From Sialis fuliginosa (lineage: Eukaryota > Arthropoda > Insecta > Megaloptera > Sialidae), in assembly GCA_961205875.1 (NCBI GenBank), contig OY540813.1, forward strand, positions 19,191,001 through 19,255,000: a stretch of DNA of 64,000 nucleotides. Direction: 5' to 3'. Positions 1 to 10,593 of the stretch are shown piece by piece; the stretch's first letter is position 1, and each line of letters begins with the position of its first letter. The notes under the pieces are model-generated. The model saw only the letters and a program-made list of their open reading frames with translations. It had not been told where the DNA came from and made no database searches. The translations under genes were made by a program, and so were the position numbers.

Positions 1-2414
1 TGCACTAAAACACTTTTAATGAAATAATTAATGTTGCAGTACCTATTATTATTTTTTTCGTTTCTGTCCTGCAACAAAATTTGTTATGAGGGTTATGAAA
101 TTAAGTATATGTAGGTAATGTCATAGACAACAGAGTCGTGTCAAAAGAAAGAGATAGAAAATGGTTTGGGATATACTTGTCTTTTTTCAAACAGGAGTGT
201 CTATTTCATTCTTATTAGAAAAATAGATAGATATAGCCTAAATTTACCGCATCTCTCTCACTGTTTTGGAGAAATGTTACACCATTATGTCTATGGGTAA
301 CGTTATGCTATGGGTAACGTTATGTACCCATAGCAGAAAAAAGATGCAGTAACAACGAAATGAATAACGTTACTACGGGTTGCCAACATTGATAAAAATG
401 TGCTAGTTTTGTGCTATTAAGTCACATCCTGTTAAGTTTCGTGATGAACGTTATATCGCATGTTGACGTGAATATTTTCAAGGTTCTTTGAAAGTATTCA
501 TGTATTTATGAAAATATACATTCATATGTATATTGTATTTGTATACTATAAAATTATTTTAAATCAGAATGGCTTCTTTTCATTAATTCATTATATATTA
601 TTAAAAAAAAATTAGAATAAAATAACCTTAAAATATATCTGACATTTTGAATATTTTATGATACAAAAATACTTATTCCCATTTAGTTTTGCGTGTACTT
701 TCGTTTGGTCTATTCATGGTATCTGTTTCAATCGAGAAATACGTTAAAATTAATGATAATTTAATTATATCTTAAGAAAACTGGTCCAACTTTAAATCGA
801 TTTCTCGAGAAAACACATTTTTGCAGTTATAATGCTATGACTTACGACCATCGAAAAATATTTAGGTATTCTTGTAGTATAGTATACGCAGTTGTTTATA
901 TGTCATATTGTAACAAAGTATTTGCAGTGGCAAAATTGGATGTTATTTTTAGATTAAAAGATGACCGAATCTCCGGTAGACCGTTATATATTATCCTATA
1001 GTATAGTAGGTACCAATTAAAATAAATTGATGTAAAGAAAATTTTATTTTGCTTTATTTGTTTAATTATAAATATCTACAGAGATGTTATACATAAAATA
1101 AATGTATATATTCTTGTCGTATTCGGTCCACATGAGATAAAGTAACTTTTTTTACCTAAAATAATCCCAAACTATAGCTCACATCATTCATTTAACTATT
1201 TACAAAACATGGGTTTTCTCGAACGTTTGTTTCAAGTACTTTATCGCCGTGGCTTTTCAATGACTTGAATAATTTAATTTAGGTACATTTAACTTATTAC
1301 AATGGTAATATATCACTAACAATTGTCTATATAAAGTATATTTTATATCAAATTCGATTTTGTGATCTTGAATATTTATATTTTATTTAAATCAAAAGGT
1401 ATTGACATACTGATAATCTCATAAATCTTATTTTTCTATTGAAGTTGTTGTTCGTGTATTTTTTATTACAAAATTAAAGAATGGTGATAAAATTCGTCAG
1501 ATATGGCTACAATAGGTACCTACAATTCAATTACGAGGTTACATTTATTTAAAATTAAAAATAATTAATAATAAGTATTTAGATTTATTTTGGTCTCATA
1601 TAACATTGGTTTTTTAATTCCCTTGGGATTATAGTAAAGTATTTCAAAGTTCTATTATTTTTTTTAAATTCCTTTTCAATAAATGATTAAATATTTTTTG
1701 TTTTATCTACTGTACCTAAGCCAAAACCAAACCAAACGCTTTCTGCAAGGCGTCGAATCGTTATGAATTTGATTTCGATTTCGTGTTAATAATGTTATAC
1801 ATAGTAATATAAAGTTGCTATCCATTTTATATCGCTGATTTGAATTGATTTCTCCTCAGTGTACATGTGTTAAATAGTTCATAAACACTATTAAACTGTG
1901 ATTTGAATTTAATACCCTACAGAAAGTGTGATCCCGTGGGTCAAAGGTGGCCCTGAATAGCTAGTAACACGACTTATAAAATCGTAAATATTATTAGTAT
2001 ATAGTCAAAAAAAATCAAAAAACACGTCGAGCGGAATTCTCTGCGATTATATGCTACAAGTGCAATTAATGGGCACATGATAAGTTTACTAGTAGTCAAA
2101 GTACATCCAGAAGCTTTCGCTGCGAATTTTGTACCAATTAGGTTTAATTATCTCACTATTCGGGCGATTCTCCCATGCTAGTCAAGTATTCACGATAACC
2201 TAAAGTTTTGATTTTTCTTTAATATTAATTTTGTCCTAAATTTTATCAAAATTGATAACTAACTAATTATATAATAATAATACACAGTACATCTATATTG
2301 GTTTCTTATTCCAGGTTTACATTTATTTGATTTTTCACTTATACTCTATTTCATTGTATGTTTTTATATGAATTGTTAAAATCAGTACATTAATAAGTAT
2401 TGTTTTTTTTGCAG
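1..2414 (+). other. Intron upstream of the Islet LIM2 exon; no exon seen
   Basis: AT-rich sequence before the LIM2 exon. I looked for a first LIM domain (paired Cys-x2-Cys motifs in frame with splice sites) and found none, so the 5' exons lie outside the window. It ends with a T-rich tract and a cag acceptor at 2412-2414. The stretch 2020-2215 is less AT-biased and has TAAT-type homeodomain half-sites, so it could be regulatory, but nothing in it is decisive. Confidence 0.55.
291..333. repeat. 17-bp tandem duplication with inverted partial copy
   Basis: ctatgggtaacgttatg occurs at 291-307 and again at 308-324, followed by tacccatag at 325-333, the inverse of the first nine bases. This gives a small direct-plus-inverted repeat. 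No function is evident. Confidence 0.8.
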
Positions 2415-2746
2415 ACTGTTCGGCACGAAGTGTGACAAGTGCGGCGCGTCGTTCAGCAAGAATGACTTCGTGATGCGCGCGAAGAGCAAAATCTACCACA
2501 TAGAGTGCTTCAGGTGTTGCGCGTGCGCGCGGCAGCTTGTACCCGGGGACGAGTTCGCGCTGCGCGACGGCGGCGCACTGTACTGCAAGGAGGACCACGA
2601 CGTCATGGAGAAGAGCTCCATAGTGGTTGGCGTACCGACTGCGGCACCTCCCGGTGCCGAGAGCAACAACAACACGAGTCTTAGCAATAACAATCACCAC
2701 ACGGGAACTGGGAGTACGACGAGCGCGGACCTCGGGTGTATGTCAG
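2415..2746 (+). CDS. tup: Islet-class LIM-homeodomain factor, LIM domain 2 exon
   Basis: Internal exon of a LIM-homeodomain transcription factor of the Islet family, which specifies motor neurons and heart/amnioserosa-type tissues in insects. It opens at 2415 after a T-rich tract and cag; the first base completes a codon. The second LIM zinc finger runs from [10 protein letters not shown] through [19 protein letters not shown] to ALYCKEDHD, with all eight zinc ligands present (C-x2-C, H-x2-C, C-x2-C, C-x2-D). This is near-identical to vertebrate ISL1. A Ser/Asn/Thr-rich spacer follows. The donor is CAG|GTGTGT after 2746, leaving one base that joins the exon at 6811 in frame. The open frame past 2746 is intronic. 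The family assignment is very secure; the Drosophila symbol is used by homology. Confidence 0.95.
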
Positions 2747-2889
2747 GTGTGTACTGCGACCGAGGAATTTGGTATATTTCAGAAGTCAAGGTGACTGAAT
2801 CACATTTTTGTTGATTTTCTAAAAAAATAATTTAAACTGAAAAACAGTTTAAATTACTTTACGCCGATATTTGATTTTTCTCGATCGAT

Positions 2890-2937
2890 CTAGTCTCGTC
2901 TACAAGATTGGATTAGTTTTTGATGAGACGAGGCTAG
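2890..2937. repeat. Short imperfect inverted repeat
   Basis: ctagtctcgtct at 2890-2901 is complementary, with one mismatch, to agacgaggctag at 2926-2937. Similar 'tctcgtct/gagacgag' words recur at about 3075 and 5340-5720 in the same intron. This suggests relics of one dispersed element. The family is not recognised. Confidence 0.5.
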
Positions 2938-5339
2938 TTTGCTGATAACTGTAAAAATACAATGTACTTAGTATACACATACGTATTCTCCCTCAAAAAG
3001 AATATTTATTAAATTATGTTTAAATTAAATACTGGTTCAATATAAAAAAAAAATAGTTTCCTTCACTCTTTTAAATCTAGTCTCGTCTCAGCTCGTGTGA
3101 AGTCCTACATAAAATATTTTAAAGGGAAGTTAAACGTTTCAGCTTCTAAAAGAACACTGAGGAAAAAAAAGTAAATTTACAATATTTTTACTATAGAAAT
3201 GTAAAGGAAAATTCCAAAAGTAAGTGTTGGAAAATAAATTACCTCACAGCTTAGTATATCTCCAATAGAATTTGTATTTTTACAATACATCTTGTAAGTT
3301 TACTACACAAGCTTGGAAATTTCCTATACTTTTAAGTGTAAAAGTAGTGACAAAATAAGTTGTGGTAAATTTACTTTACGAATGTGTTTTACAACATTTA
3401 TCTATGAAATTCACATTTTTTTATTTGTAAAAAATGTGCCAGAAAAGAGTCAAAATGTTAGTCACCATTCATCATGTTATAATTTAAGACGTAATACTAG
3501 ATTATATTGGGTGTGGCAATATTATTCATACGTGGAATAGAGCTTGTATGGTCAATAATGTATTATTATTGTAATAAGTATACATCTTATAATCTTGTAT
3601 TATCAATACAGTAAAATTAGCAACAAAATACCCTTAATAAGGAATAATGGAAAAATTAACATTACCTTTTGAAATGGCTTTCGAAATACGTAATATTTAA
3701 GAAATCGAATAATCCCGAACTGCGAGACAGGGAGCTTTAGTCGACATTTTGAATTCAAGTTATACGAATATACGCTAATATTTGATGTCAAATTTTGCTA
3801 AAGTATATAGCTCTAATGTCAAAATATCTTGTACAAACGCTATCTTAAAAAACATGGCTTATTGTTTTATGAAATAAAAAATACCACCATTCCAATATAA
3901 TTTAAAAAAAACTTGTCTTTTCTTTACGCGAAGCAAAAATATCATTTTAAGGTTTGAGTGAAACTGTTTCCAAAAACAGGGTATATTGTTTTGTCCATCC
4001 GGTAAATAGCATATTTGTATAACTATAGGCTTCTACCACCCTAAAGGTCAGAATCGCTTACAACAGATTCGAAAATATTAAGATAAATATCATCGGTTAT
4101 CTTTTTCTAGGGCTGAGCTTGTATAGTTACATCATTTTAAATGAAAACACTAATATACGTCCATTTCATTAATTAATTTTATATCAAATTTAACATATTT
4201 AAATACTAAAATTTGGAATATCAAACATTAACTATTAACTTTAGAGATATGAACTTTATTATTTTTTATAGGAAATTTCATTCTCTATCAAATGGGTCCT
4301 GTTCAATTTTGCTTTAGTTCACATCGTTTTCCCTGCATCGATGATTTAAACATAAGCGGCGGTAAAGTTTTTTTGTTTTTATTTATTTTTGTATTTCCCG
4401 GGGGCTTACAACCTTGCATATTTAATATTTTATTAAGGACATCATTAACCATCGATCTGCACTAAAATTATCTAGGCAAATATTTATTCCATTTGAATAT
4501 TTAATTTTATTGGACTAATATCAATTATTTATTGCCACAAAATTTCCTTATACAATTTTCAATAATTTACATAATAATTTAATCGCACAAATTATTATAT
4601 GTATATGAGTACTTAGTACTTATCTAGCAAATTTCAAAATATCTGTCTTTGGTACATATAGAGAAATGATTTAAATATTATAATAATTAAATGGGAGGAG
4701 CGTTTGTGATAAGCGATTTTGAATGAAAACTGGTCGACTACTTCTGCATGCGACTCTACAATAACATATATGATACATATCCAAATGGAATGAACATTAG
4801 CCAATAGTTTGTTTAATCTAAATTTTGCTTTTATACACAAACACGCGATACATTACCTATACAAAAAAGAGGCTATGCAATAATTATACGTAGTTTAATC
4901 CCATGGACAGTGGTCATTTGCTAATTGCCTCATCGGCCATTCACAAAGGGTTGGCCAGGATTATGTGACTTATGTATTTCACGCCTCCTGTGATCGTCCT
5001 GGCTTACAGCAGATCATACAAATAATTTTAATAAGCACGTGTATGTGTGGATTTGGTGTTATGATTATTTTATACTGTTTATAAATGCTGCGATAATTTA
5101 TGAGAAAGAAGGAATAATTAATAACGATGATAACAATTTTATTATATTATATTTTTTAGTCGAGATGTGTTATTTTATGAGTTTTAATTTATGTTATTTG
5201 TTTATATTTTTTATTCCGATTTTTATATGAATAAACGAACGTACTTATTTTGTTTGTGAGTTGATATAATCAGAATCAATTAGGCTAATTTCATTTTTTT
5301 AAATTACTTTTGATTTAAAATTTTTTAGTTATCACATTT

Positions 5340-5760
5340 AGAATTGATGCATACTTACAAAACGAGACCGACTTTAATTTATATAAAACGAGACTGGCTT
5401 AGGTTTTTCTAAGGCTGTACATCAACCGAGACAAGAGTGACATAAATTCAGACGGGATGATACCGCTTGAATTTTAATGAGACGAGGTGGTTAATGAACA
5501 TAATAAAAAAAATACTTTTTGATTTTAATCTTTAAAATCAATAATTTAAGTTAAAAATAGATACAAGAATGACTATAGCTGTACATTTATAATTAATAAT
5601 TTTTTACTTATGACATAAGTTTTTTTAATTCACGCGAGATCGAAATAAATCTCGGTCATATTTTTGGCTTATTTTTTCGTCACGAGATCGAGATGAGACA
5701 AGACTTACCTACATATCGTCTCGTGCCTCGTTTCATCGGGTGCGCAACTCTTATTTTTAC
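5340..5760. repeat. Region of dispersed gagacgag-type words, possible decayed element
   Basis: Words such as acgagacc, acgagact, gagacgagg, cgagatcgagatgagac and tcgtctcgtgcctcg are clustered here on both strands, unlike the surrounding AT-rich intron. The pattern looks like an eroded transposon or several fragments of one. There is no open reading frame and I cannot define its ends. Confidence 0.3.
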
Positions 5761-6039
5761 AGAGTGAAACTGTCAGTTATAATATTCCGAAACCCAGACT
5801 CTTAAATAACCTGTAAATGTCTTATAAAATATTAAACTAGTCTTGTTTTGTAAATATTTATGAAAGTCTCGGTGCAGTCTCATGTGTTGCTTTAAAATTA
5901 ATTGCTATAAAAACAGAATTCATCGCTGCAATTGGTATTTAAAACTGTGAGTAATATTTTCGCGCGATTGATAATGTCGGAAGTTTGCACTGGGGGGTCT
6001 GAGTGTTGAATTTCATAATTATAATTTTATACGTTTATA

Positions 6040-6375
6040 AACAGTGTCGGATTAAGCCTGTGCAAATGTTATAAAGAGGCCCTTGGTAGTGGCGTCACTA
6101 GGAAGAAGGGGGGGGGGGATACCCGGAATGGAAATCGATAGTGTTAAAATAAATAAACACAAGACTTTTTTTGTACAATGAATATCTTTTTAATGTTTTT
6201 TATGTTGAAAGGTACACTAAGAAAAATAATTCATAGTATCAATGTAAACGAAGTTGACTCAATCCCGCCGCGAGTTTAAATGCGGCGAAGCTCGCTACAA
6301 GAATGAGTCAACTACTGGGCGAGTTTAGAGAAATATGTTCGGTCAATCCCGCCGTGAAGTTGAGTTGACAATATG
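6040..6375. mobile_element. Transposon-like fragment with G-run and duplicated caatcccgccg
   Basis: Composition jumps here. There is a 'tagtggcgtcactagg' stretch, an 11-G run at 6108-6118, and two copies of caatcccgccg (6260-6270 and 6344-6354). Between them ttgactca and tgagtcaa form an inverted pair around 6254-6311. These traits are typical of old dispersed elements in insect introns. No coding capacity and no clear target-site duplication are seen, so the family is unknown. Confidence 0.4.
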
Positions 6376-6810
6376 TATTTTGTAGCAAATTTTTACGATA
6401 TCCATACAAAAAATTTGTAGTCTATTAAGAGAAATATATACTTAAATTAATATATTAAAGTTTTAGTTTCAACAAAGGTTGAGGTTATAACAATAATAAC
6501 AACTTTTATTAAAAACATTTTTTCTATTAAAAAATGTTTGACAAGAAATTAGATAGGCTAACATCCGTTCTGTTTTTTTTTTTATCTCCAATTCTATATA
6601 GGACGTACATACATCTTCTGTATTCAAGAAAAATTTCACCGTTTTTGACTATAGAACGTTTAAAACCAGACAGATAGTCGTAATTCAATTCCCAAAACAT
6701 ATTATTCACAGTTTGATACAAAAAAAATATATTTATTAAATTATAGTACATCTGAAAAAATTAATTATTTATTATAAACTAATAATTAGACAATTTATTT
6801 TCACTTGTAG

Positions 6811-7118
6811 ATTCCGGTTCCGAATCAGGCTCCCACAAAGGTGGCGGAAGTGGCGGCGGTCGTAAAGGTGGCGGTAGTGGGGGTGGAGGAGGTGGCGATG
6901 GTAAACCCACCCGCGTGAGAACCGTGCTGAACGAGAAACAACTGCATACATTAAGAACGTGTTACGCGGCGAACCCTCGACCCGACGCGCTCATGAAGGA
7001 GCAGCTCGTGGAGATGACCGGTCTCTCGCCCCGTGTTATCCGGGTCTGGTTTCAGAACAAACGGTGTAAAGACAAAAAGAAAACGCTGCTCATGAAACAA
7101 CAAATGCAACAGGAGAAG
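6811..7118 (+). CDS. tup: Islet-class LIM-homeodomain factor, homeodomain exon
   Basis: Internal exon carrying the DNA-binding domain. It begins at 6811 after TTTTCACTTGTAG; its first two bases complete the codon left by the LIM2 exon. About 30 residues of Gly/Ser-rich linker precede the homeodomain, which starts near [20 protein letters not shown]. The recognition helix contains [16 protein letters not shown], the Islet-type version of the WFQNxR signature with N51 and R53 present. The exon ends MQQEK|GTATTT in phase 0, matching the next exon. The extended Gly linker differs from vertebrate Islet proteins. The open frame that continues past 7118 is AT-rich intron and ends quickly. Confidence 0.95.
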
Positions 7119-8422
7119 GTATTTGAAATTTTAAAAAATTATGTTTTATTTTACACTTTTATTTTAATGTTCTTGATATTCTTTTAATTTACTCACGTCT
7201 CAGCATTCGACTGCGATCCTCGTATGTATATAGAATGAACAGATTTTAGTTTTTGTATGTATTGACTTTTTTTATTTTTTTTTCGTTGACACCTAAAAAT
7301 TTCCACTATCTAATCCTCACTTTTCTGCCCCCTGCTATTTTTGATGATCTTTTTTATTTTCGTTGTCATCATTATTGCAAAACCCTAAGAAATTATAACA
7401 AAACCCGGAGCCCAGAGATACGGTATACATACCGTGAGATTCCGGTTGAAAACCGGTGGTCACCCTATATGTATAGATTATATTATATTATACCCCTACT
7501 ATTATTTTTAATGTTTTACAAAAAGGGCAAAACATCATTGTTAACACATAATTTTATTAATTTTAATTATTTTTAATACGCTCTTGACTTATTTATTAAA
7601 TAAAAATTTATGGATTCATTACTTTTATTTTTATTTATACAATTTAATTTAAAAATAAAATTTATAAATTTGTTTGATACGGTACTGATCTAATTATTAT
7701 TTTCGTATATTTCTGAAATTCTGACAGATGTAAGTTATAAGTGTCAGTTGTATACCTCGCCCATTTCAATCGTCAAAAAATATAAAAACAAAATACTATT
7801 GTATTTCAAAACTCATCCGTTGCAAGCTTCATGCGTTATACGACACACTTAGCTTACCATTTTATGTCAATACATACGAATATAAATAAGGAAATACATA
7901 TTTTTAGTTGATTTTGTGGTGTCGTGACAGATGCATACAGTATTCTATATTATGTCTAATTGTAAGTATATTGTGTACTAGAATCCCCACGCAGCTGGTT
8001 GCTCTAAAAACGTAGGAACCGTTTCTGCACCAAGGTATAACAGTGAGGGTGGTTGAATTACACAACATTACTTACATTACTATTGACAAAAAGCAAGTGC
8101 GATTGATGCACCATTAACAGCTTGCAAAAACATATACAAATTATTAACAGCCTGTATCTGTCACATAAGTGACTCATTGTTAAATGGATGTTTTCCAATG
8201 GATTTTATCCTACGTTATATTACAAGCAAAATTTTATTCAGAAGTCAAAATTAACACTTATTTTTTTTAAATACGATGTAGAATAAAATCTAAGAAAAAA
8301 AATTATAATTATAATTAAAAACAACAGCTACAAAAAATTAAGACAGAAAATGATTTGTAAATGAATAATCGGCAATGTTTAGGATTTGTGCAATTTGAAA
8401 ATATACCTTGTTTCTTCAACAG
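7119..8422 (+). other. Islet intron before the last exon
   Basis: AT-rich intron with a pyrimidine-rich tttcttcaacag acceptor. Two small adjacent perfect hairpins occur at 7420-7435 (acggtat/ataccgt) and 7442-7456 (ccggtt/aaccgg) in a locally GC-richer patch, probably a transposon remnant. Nothing coding is supported. Confidence 0.75.
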
Positions 8423-8848
8423 ACTATCATATCATTCCAGGACGGACGCAAGCTGGGTTACGGCAGCATGCAGGGCATCCCAATGGTTGCGTCATCCCCA
8501 GTGCGCCACGACTCACCATTAGGAGGTTTGCATCCACTAGAGGTGCAGGCGTACCAACCCCCTTGGAAGGCATTGAGCGACTTCGCGCTGCACACGGACC
8601 TGGACCAACCGTCGGCACACCACGCGCCGGCCTTTCAGCACTTGGTGAACCAGATGCACGGGTACGACCTGCCTCCGCCATCGTCGATGGTCCCCGGCCC
8701 CGGTCCACCGCCTTCCGGTGTGCATGGAGGCCCGCTACATCACCCACCCCACTCGCAACCGTCCGCTGACGCCATGGCACATCCCGACAGTACCGACAGC
8801 TATGTCACGTACTTAGAGAGCGACGACAGTTTACCGGCCAGCCCCTAA
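8423..8848 (+). CDS. tup: Islet-class LIM-homeodomain factor, C-terminal exon with stop
   Basis: Terminal coding exon of 141 codons plus TAA. It opens at 8423 after ttcttcaacag in phase 0. It contains the conserved Islet C-terminal block: [20 protein letters not shown], then [18 protein letters not shown] and DLDQP, then [12 protein letters not shown]. The corresponding vertebrate region (EVQSYQPPWKVLSDFAL) includes the segment that contacts LIM domains of partner factors. After this comes a Pro/Gly/His-rich insect-type segment, and the protein ends [11 protein letters not shown] content is much higher than in the flanking introns. Other open frames over the same bases are shadows. Confidence 0.95.
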   Translation, partial: TIISFQDGRKLGYGSMQGIPMVASSPVRHDSPLGGLHPLEVQAYQPPWKALSDFALHTDLDQPSAHHAPAFQHLVNQMHGYDLPPPSSMVPGPGPPPSGVHGGPLHHPPHSQPSADAMAHPDSTDSYVTYLESDDSLPASP

Positions 8849-9700
8849 CCTCGTATGCGACATCGATGCTCGTCTGTTCTGTACATAATTGATCCGTCTG
8901 TGTCCTTTTAATAGCGTTTTTAATGAGATGGGAAATGAATTCATGCATCACCAGAACATTCAACTTTTTTTTGTAAAAAATCATTCTAAACTTGTGTGGA
9001 AATTGTGTGAAACAATCGAAAACGCTATGAATCAGTGGTTACCAAACTGTGTGTGGATGTATATCATATTTAGATTAAATGACCCAATTAGAAAATTACT
9101 TCAAGACATACGCTACAGTCAATGCGCAATATTAGAATTGTGATTATTTGCATGCAATATTTTTTGTTTTGTTTTTATCAGTGCTCCCATAATGCATAAG
9201 TACATATACATAGTTCTATTTAATGTTCAAAAACCTTCTTCACAGCCATACTCGTACAAGGGTCTTGATCTAAAAGCTGGTAAACCGCTGTTGCAATTGA
9301 CAGGGAAATCAGTGGGAAATACAAGTAAAATAGTAAAAAATAGAATAATAATATGAATCAATGACAATTTGTTACCATTTTACCCTGTATTATACCAAAA
9401 TGGTGCCGCTGTGTGTGGCATGCCTTTACCAGAGCCAGCGTAAGAATTATTGTAGGTAATCATGTATTATTTGTTAAAAGAAAGATAGAACAAAACAATT
9501 CCTATATTTATTGTAAATATATTTTGGATTTCAAATAAAAAGCAGAATATAATAAATATTGTGATAGACCTTTAGTTTTTTTGTGTTATAATATTATGTA
9601 TTGATCTACATATATTTTGTGTATAAAAAGAATATTTCTATGAAATATGTATGTAAAATTGTTATTTAGATCAATTAGTGTAACAATAAATAATAATTTA
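8849..9700 (+). other. Probable Islet 3' untranslated region
   Basis: Sequence following the Islet stop. A canonical AATAAA is at 9534-9539, and another lies in 'acaataaataataa' near 9690. Either could be the poly(A) signal. The 84-codon open frame at 8889-9143 has no splice support, sits directly after the stop and is best read as UTR. Confidence 0.5.
9534..9539 (+). terminator. Candidate poly(A) signal of Islet gene
   Basis: Perfect AATAAA about 690 bases after the stop codon on the same strand. It is AT-rich context, so chance occurrence is possible; no transcript evidence is available here. Confidence 0.35.
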
Positions 9701-9802
9701 AATCTTTCGCCAGTTCTGGACTATTCTAATTGTACTTTGTGATTGAAAGTGGTATCAAATGAGACATTCAAGTAATATTATGAACAATGTATAAATGCTT
9801 TC

Positions 9803-9832
9803 ATTATTATTATTAATATTATTATTATTATA
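9803..9832. repeat. (ATT)n microsatellite
   Basis: About 30 bases of nearly pure att repeats with one interruption, in the region between the two genes. Confidence 0.85.
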
Positions 9833-10075
9833 AATAAGTTACAGTGTTGTATAAAATGAATGACAAAATATAAATAATAATTGTAAATTTTAATATATTC
9901 AATTGTGTTTTGATATTATTTAAATATACCTTTTTAAAACAAACATCCATATTTTAGATTTTAGAGTCATCATTTCCAAAATGATCATTTTAAAATATAC
10001 CTACTGTTATTTTGGACATTAATTTGTACAATTAGGTATGTATTAACATTAATTCTAATTGTTAGAATGACAGAT

Positions 10076-10593
10076 AAAATGGCCAAGTGCTTGTTGGGCA
10101 CGCACATGATAGGGTTCCGTAGCCATTCTCGCTAACATTCTGTTATAATCTGTATAAAAATGTACGTGTTTGTATGATAAGAGTTATTTCTAAATTTTTG
10201 TACTATTTTTGCTACACATTTTTCAAGATTTTCTGCATTGATAGCTTAGAAATTAGGTGGGGGGGGGGGCGCTCTGATAATGACTAAGTATGAAAGCAAA
10301 TATCTCATGACTGAAGGGTTAAAATTAAAAGGTCCTAAATAATTTTTTATTGCATTTCAAGAGACCTATCTAACAATATCCCACTCAATGGAATAAGTGA
10401 GAACATTTTTTTAGTACACTTTTCAGTCTTTTGGAGGGGGTCCAAAAATTATTTTTTCAAAAATCTCATCATTTCTGTCTTTGGCTCACCAATCTGTATT
10501 TCATATAATTTCATATTAATAGGTTTATAAATGAGAGAATCTGTGAAACCATATAATAATATAAAGAGCTCCTAGTTTTCTACGGAACCCTAA
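10076..10593. mobile_element. Dispersed non-autonomous element, Lepidoptera-type
   Basis: It starts with aaaatggccaagtgc and has tagggttccgtag at 10110-10122, with the inverse ctacggaaccctaa at 10580-10593. From memory, this 'tggccaagtgc ... agggttccgta' arrangement is abundant in lepidopteran genomes; that is recall, not a search. Inside are an 11-G run at 10259-10269 and AT-rich sequence without an open frame. It lies in the intergenic stretch between the convergent genes. Exact ends and target-site duplication are not defined. Confidence 0.55.

Larger units (their letters stand above)
2747..6810 (+). other. Islet intron between LIM2 and homeodomain exons
   Basis: About 4 kb of AT-rich intron from a GTGTGT donor to a TTTTCACTTGTAG acceptor. 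It holds transposon-like debris: an inverted repeat at 2890-2937, scattered 'gagacgag' stretches at 5340-5760, and a higher-GC fragment at 6040-6375. A stretch near 4890-5010 is less AT-biased than its surroundings but has no recognisable content. No coding exon is supported; the short open frames here lack splice or composition support. Confidence 0.8.

Noticed and set aside
7253-7576. 107-codon plus-strand open frame after the homeodomain exon
   Set aside because: Intronic, Phe/Leu-rich from T-runs, and includes small hairpins of a likely transposon relic.
8889-9143. 84-codon open frame after the Islet stop
   Set aside because: Best explained as 3' UTR; no acceptor in frame and no similarity to Islet tails.
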